Below are positions 60,441-64,000 of a stretch of DNA of 64,000 bases, piece after piece. The DNA comes from Peristeroidobacter soli (GTDB lineage Bacteria; Pseudomonadota; Gammaproteobacteria; Steroidobacterales; Steroidobacteraceae): contig NZ_RYEV01000004.1 in NCBI RefSeq assembly GCF_004138485.1, positions 866,803 through 930,802 on the forward strand, read 5' to 3'. A model generated the notes under the pieces. It worked only from the letters and a program-made list of their open reading frames with translations, did no database searches and was not told the DNA's origin. Position 1 is the first letter of the stretch. Each line of letters starts with the position of its first letter. A program made the translations under genes and the position numbers.

Positions 60441-63400
60441 ATGCGTGCGGCCATTCGAGACGACGCGGCTTCCCGGAGAAAGAAACATTCGACGGGCGTC
60501 GCTCGGCTGCATGCTGCCAGCGCCCTCTCGTTGGCCATCAAACTGGCATTGGGTACCGCCGCGTGGGCCGAGCTGCCCACCGGCGCCAACGTCATCAGCG
60601 GAGCCGCGAGCTTTCAGGAGCAGGCGAATCAGCTGACGATCACGCAGAGCACCGCGAAGCTCAACACGCAGTGGGAAACATTCAACATCGGCGCCGGCCA
60701 GCGCGTGCAGTTCGTGCAGCCCGGCACCGACAGCGTCGCGCTCAACCGGGTCGTCGGTAACAGCGCATCGAGCATCTTCGGGGCGCTGGACGCGAACGGC
60801 AAAGTCTTCCTAGTCAATCCGAACGGGATCGTGTTCGGTCAGAGCGCGCAGGTGAACGTCGGCGGACTCGTCGCCTCGACGCTCGACATTCGCGACAGCG
60901 ATTTTGAAGCAGCCAACTATCGGTTCGAACTGAACAACGGCGCGCGCAACGGCGTCGCGAACTCCGGCGACATCACTGCCGGCAGCGTCGTGCTGATCGG
61001 CCCCTCGATCAGCAACACAGGAAACATTGCCACGCCCGGCGGCAACACCACGCTGGCCGCCGGCGAAAGTGTCACGGTCAGCCTGCTCTCCAATGGGCTC
61101 GTGACTGCACAGGTGAACCGCGGCGTCATCAATGGCCGCATCGACCACTCAGGCTCCATCGCCGCGGATGGCGGCGAGATCTCGCTGCAAGCGGGCACGG
61201 CCGATGCGATTCTCGACACCATCATCAACACCGAAGGCGTGTTGCAAGCCCGCACCGTCGAGACTCGCAACGGTCGCGTGTTGCTGAGCTCAGGCGCGGG
61301 CGGCACCACTTACGTCGGCGGCACGATCGATACCTCCGGCACCGCGAGCGGCGACACTGCCGGCAACGTCACCGCACTTGGTAAGAATGTCGCGGTCGTG
61401 ACCAACACGACAATCAACGCGTCCGGTCCCGCAGGCGGTGGCACCGTGCTCATCGGCGGCAACTGGCAAGGCCGCGGTCCGGAATACAACGCTGATGCCG
61501 TCGTCATGGATTCCACCGCGACCATCGATGCGAGCGCCACCGAGCAAGGCAACGGTGGCACGGTCGTGTTGTGGTCGGATGAGTACACCAACTTCAAGGG
61601 CAACATCGCCGTGCGAGCTGGGGATCTCGCCGGCGATGGAGGTCGCGTGGAAACTTCGAGCGCGGTCAACCTGCAAGTCAACGGCCTGGTCGATGCCCGG
61701 TCCCCGCTCGGCATCAACGGCGAATGGTTGCTCGATCCCGCCGACATCAACATCACCACCAGCACCAGTGGTGGCAGCTTCTCCGGCGGCGATCCAACCG
61801 TCTTCACTGCCACGGGCGGCAGCGCCAACGTGCTCAACACCGACATCAACGCGGCGCTGAACCTCGGCACGAACGTGACGATCACCACGACGAGCCCGGG
61901 TGGCAATCCCGGTTCCATCAGCGTCTTGAGCCCGATCACGAAGTCGAGCGGCGCCCGCTCCACACTGCGGTTGAATGCACACGCCTACATCGGCGTCTCC
62001 GCCGCCATCACATCGAGTTCCGCGTCGAGCCCCCTCGATGTCGTACTGAACGCACGTCAGACCGACGGAGCGACGGGCAACATCGACGTAGCGGCCGCAA
62101 TCACTACGCGAGGCGGCAACATCACCATCGGCGGTGGCAGCGCGACTGGCGATGGTTACGCCGTCGGCAGCGGCCGTGGCATCAACATCATGGCTGCCTC
62201 TGTGCTCGACGCCGGCGGCGGCGACATCACTTTGCGCGGCAGAGCCAACACGGGCAACGGCATCGAGTTCTCGAGCGGTGCGGAATTGAGAACCAGCGGC
62301 ACCGGCAACATCACGCTCGACGGTGTCGCGGCCGCGGGCGGCACGCACGGCGTGTTCATGACGGCCAATAACAAACTCACGACGGACGCCGGCAACATCA
62401 CCGTCACCGGCAACTCCGCCAGCAGCACTGCCGGCAGCGCCGCCGGCATCGGCTGGACTTACGGCACATTCACGACCGGCACCGGCAGCATCAACTTCAC
62501 CGGCACCGCGACCGCTGCAGGTGTGGGCCTGGTTCGCGAAAGCTCCCCGACCAATGCCACGACGTTCGTTTCCACCGGCGGAGGAAACATTTCTCTCACC
62601 GGCCGGGCGACCGCGGGGACCGGCTATCAAGGGATTCAGTTCGTCGATGTCGGCGCGGTGAGTATCACGACCAATGGTGCCGGCAGTGTCACTCTCACCG
62701 GTCAAGGCGGCTCGGCGTCGTACCTCGGGCAGCAGTCGGCAATCTCGACGTACAACGGCACCGTGTACGCCCCCGTCACGCTGAGCAGCGGCACCGGCGG
62801 CACCCTCGTGACCGGCACCGGCAGCACCAATGCCAGAAGCCTCACTATCAACAACACCAGCAATTTCAATTCGACCGGCGATGTGACCATCAACGGCAAC
62901 TACGACATGAGCACGCTGCCCAATGTCAACGCGGGCGGCAATGTCGTCGTGGCGACGACCGCCGGCGTGATCTATGGCACGGCATCGAGCGTTACAGCGA
63001 ATGGCAACGTCACCATGACGTCGGGGCCGACCAATGGGCTCTACACGCCGGCCATCACCAAGGACGGCGCCGGCACCATCACTCTCACCGGCGGCACGAT
63101 CCTGTACATCAACGGTGCGATCACCAAAACCGGTGTCGCCGACGCGACCTTGCTGGCGCGGGCCGGCACCAACATCGATTTCTCGGGCGGTGGCAGCATC
63201 GTCACCGGCCCGACCGCGGGCCAGCTGGATGTCACGATCAACAGCCGCTATCAGGACTACGTGGCCGGCTATGTCCGCCTCGGCAACATCAGCACTAACG
63301 GCGGCGACGTGATCGTCGTCGGCGGCTCCAGTGGCAACGGCTATGCCATCAACTCCAACGGGCACAGCGTCTTCTTCTCGGCCAACAACAACCTCATCGA

Positions 63401-64000
63401 CGCCGGTGGCGGCAACATTCTCATCAAAGGGGCCGCGACCGCCAGTTACGCAGGCATCAACACCGTTTACAGCAATGTCGAGGTGCGCACCTCCGGCACT
63501 GGAAACATCACCCTCGACGGCACCACCAACGCCGGCACCAGCTACGGAGTTCTCCTGACCAATACTCCGAAGCTCACGGCCGCTGCGGGTAACATCACAA
63601 TTACCGGCGCGACCACGGCTGCGACCGACGGCTACGCCGTGAGCCTCTCCGGCGCAACGATCACGACCACGACTGGCGGCATCTCGATCACCGGCACCGC
63701 GGCTGGCGTCGCCGGAGGTATCACTGCAGCGACCACGACCATCACTTCCACCAGCGGCGACATCGCAATCACCGGTCGCGCCGCGAGCACGGGTTATCAA
63801 GGCATCGTCACGACTGGCACCGGTGCGGTCAACGTAACCACAGGCGGCGCCGGCAGAGTCACGCTGACTGGCGAAGGCGGCGCGGTCGCCGGCACGCCAG
63901 GCATCAAGGCGCCGATCGTCTTCAAGAGCTCCGGTGGAACGGTCACGCCAGTGACGATCACCAGCGGTACCGGCGGTATCGGCGTCACTGCGACCGGCGT
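60441..64000 (+). CDS. FhaB-like two-partner-secretion exoprotein, 3' end outside window
   Basis: An open frame from ATG at 60441 to the window edge (1186 codons, no stop), starting MRAAIRDDAASRRKKHSTGV. A long basic leader and hydrophobic stretch end at AWA (residues 41-43). A TPS domain (about 44-290) follows with LPTGANVISGAASFQEQ, WETFNIGAGQRVQFVQP, and the NPNGI motif in VFLVNPNGIVFGQS, the signature for export through a TpsB pore. Next come a GEWLLDPADINITTS segment typical of filamentous-haemagglutinin-like proteins and glycine/threonine-rich beta-helix repeats with a period near 397 codons. It starts 38 bp after the autotransporter stop with no terminator between, so co-transcription is possible. 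No TpsB gene lies in the window; it may follow on the right. Adhesin role inferred from family. Confidence 0.9.
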   Translation, partial: MRAAIRDDAASRRKKHSTGVARLHAASALSLAIKLALGTAAWAELPTGANVISGAASFQEQANQLTITQSTAKLNTQWETFNIGAGQRVQFVQPGTDSVALNRVVGNSASSIFGALDANGKVFLVNPNGIVFGQSAQVNVGGLVASTLDIRDSDFEAANYRFELNNGARNGVANSGDITAGSVVLIGPSISNTGNIATPGGNTTLAAGESVTVSLLSNGLVTAQVNRGVINGRIDHSGSIAADGGEISLQAGTADAILDTIINTEGVLQARTVETRNGRVLLSSGAGGTTYVGGTIDTSGTASGDTAGNVTALGKNVAVVTNTTINASGPAGGGTVLIGGNWQGRGPEYNADAVVMDSTATIDASATEQGNGGTVVLWSDEYTNFKGNIAVRAGDLAGDGGRVETSSAVNLQVNGLVDARSPLGINGEWLLDPADINITTSTSGGSFSGGDPTVFTATGGSANVLNTDINAALNLGTNVTITTTSPGGNPGSISVLSPITKSSGARSTLRLNAHAYIGVSAAITSSSASSPLDVVLNARQTDGATGNIDVAAAITTRGGNITIGGGSATGDGYAVGSGRGINIMAASVLDAGGGDITLRGRANTGNGIEFSSGAELRTSGTGNITLDGVAAAGGTHGVFMTANNKLTTDAGNITVTGNSASSTAGSAAGIGWTYGTFTTGTGSINFTGTATAAGVGLVRESSPTNATTFVSTGGGNISLTGRATAGTGYQGIQFVDVGAVSITTNGAGSVTLTGQGGSASYLGQQSAISTYNGTVYAPVTLSSGTGGTLVTGTGSTNARSLTINNTSNFNSTGDVTINGNYDMSTLPNVNAGGNVVVATTAGVIYGTASSVTANGNVTMTSGPTNGLYTPAITKDGAGTITLTGGTILYINGAITKTGVADATLLARAGTNIDFSGGGSIVTGPTAGQLDVTINSRYQDYVAGYVRLGNISTNGGDVIVVGGSSGNGYAINSNGHSVFFSANNNLIDAGGGNILIKGAATASYAGINTVYSNVEVRTSGTGNITLDGTTNAGTSYGVLLTNTPKLTAAAGNITITGATTAATDGYAVSLSGATITTTTGGISITGTAAGVAGGITAATTTITSTSGDIAITGRAASTGYQGIVTTGTGAVNVTTGGAGRVTLTGEGGAVAGTPGIKAPIVFKSSGGTVTPVTITSGTGGIGVTATG
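62096..64000 (+). repeat. About 1.19-kb coding repeat in TPS exoprotein, second copy cut by window edge
   Basis: Segments in the first copy recur about 1.17-1.20 kb later in the same order: LDAGGGDITLRGRA then LIDAGGGNILIKGAA; RTSGTGNITLDG in both; ATAGTGYQGI (near 62610) then AASTGYQGI (near 63780); NGAGSVTLTGQGG then GGAGRVTLTGEGG. The first copy runs about 62096-63287, the second from 63288 beyond the edge. Confidence 0.7.

Noticed and set aside
61290-63800. 836-codon open frame on the minus strand
   Set aside because: Antisense to the TPS exoprotein; low-complexity Gly/Ala/Asp text mirrors the repeats. The plus-strand frame has the TPS domain.

Overview
The window reads as chromosomal DNA from a high-GC Gram-negative bacterium. 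Five TonB-dependent receptors (TBDRs), five FecI-type or related ECF sigma factors, a type V autotransporter and a two-partner-secretion exoprotein all require an outer membrane. The gene style (many FecI/FecR/TBDR sets with secreted peptidases) is most like Steroidobacter- or Xanthomonad-type gammaproteobacteria. That placement is inference from gene content; no rRNA or marker gene is present.

Layout. 1-526: 5' end of an ECF sigma gene running off the left edge. 707-7894: amino-acid and peptide catabolism: a secreted S12 serine hydrolase overlapping an N-acyl-D-amino-acid deacylase, a relic of an FAD oxidoreductase, a LysR regulator, and divergently an omega-amino acid:pyruvate aminotransferase with a methylmalonate/malonate-semialdehyde dehydrogenase. 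7901-11189: a stand-alone TBDR with its own promoter and palindrome, plus a small exported protein. 11446-17477: a signalling island: TPR-containing Ser/Thr kinase, divergent ECF sigma factor, large ATPase-LuxR regulator.

17481-46619 is the most striking part: four consecutive copies, all on the minus strand, of one gene order: FecI sigma, FecR anti-sigma, TBDR with an N-terminal STN signalling domain, secreted hydrolase. The hydrolase differs each time: module I (17481-25030) a TolB-propeller/amidohydrolase; II (25132-32830) an S8 subtilase; III (32949-39674) an S9 prolyl-oligopeptidase-like enzyme; IV (39761-46619) an M13 metallopeptidase lipoprotein. GC-rich hairpins lie at every receptor-hydrolase junction, and inverted repeats lie near several sigma-gene starts. 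I read this as an array of peptide-sensing, import and digestion loci, comparable in logic to polysaccharide utilisation loci.

46791-64000 is a surface-protein region: a small exported protein, two paralogous LuxR-type response regulators, a Skp/OmpH-like periplasmic chaperone, a 3516-residue autotransporter built almost wholly of repeats, and an FhaB-like TPS exoprotein that runs off the right edge. A cluster of ATGAC/GTCAT half-sites lies between the second regulator and the chaperone gene. No tRNA, rRNA, CRISPR array, insertion sequence or phage gene was recognised. No gene-free stretch exceeds 300 bases; the longest, 3769-4062, holds the oxidoreductase relic.
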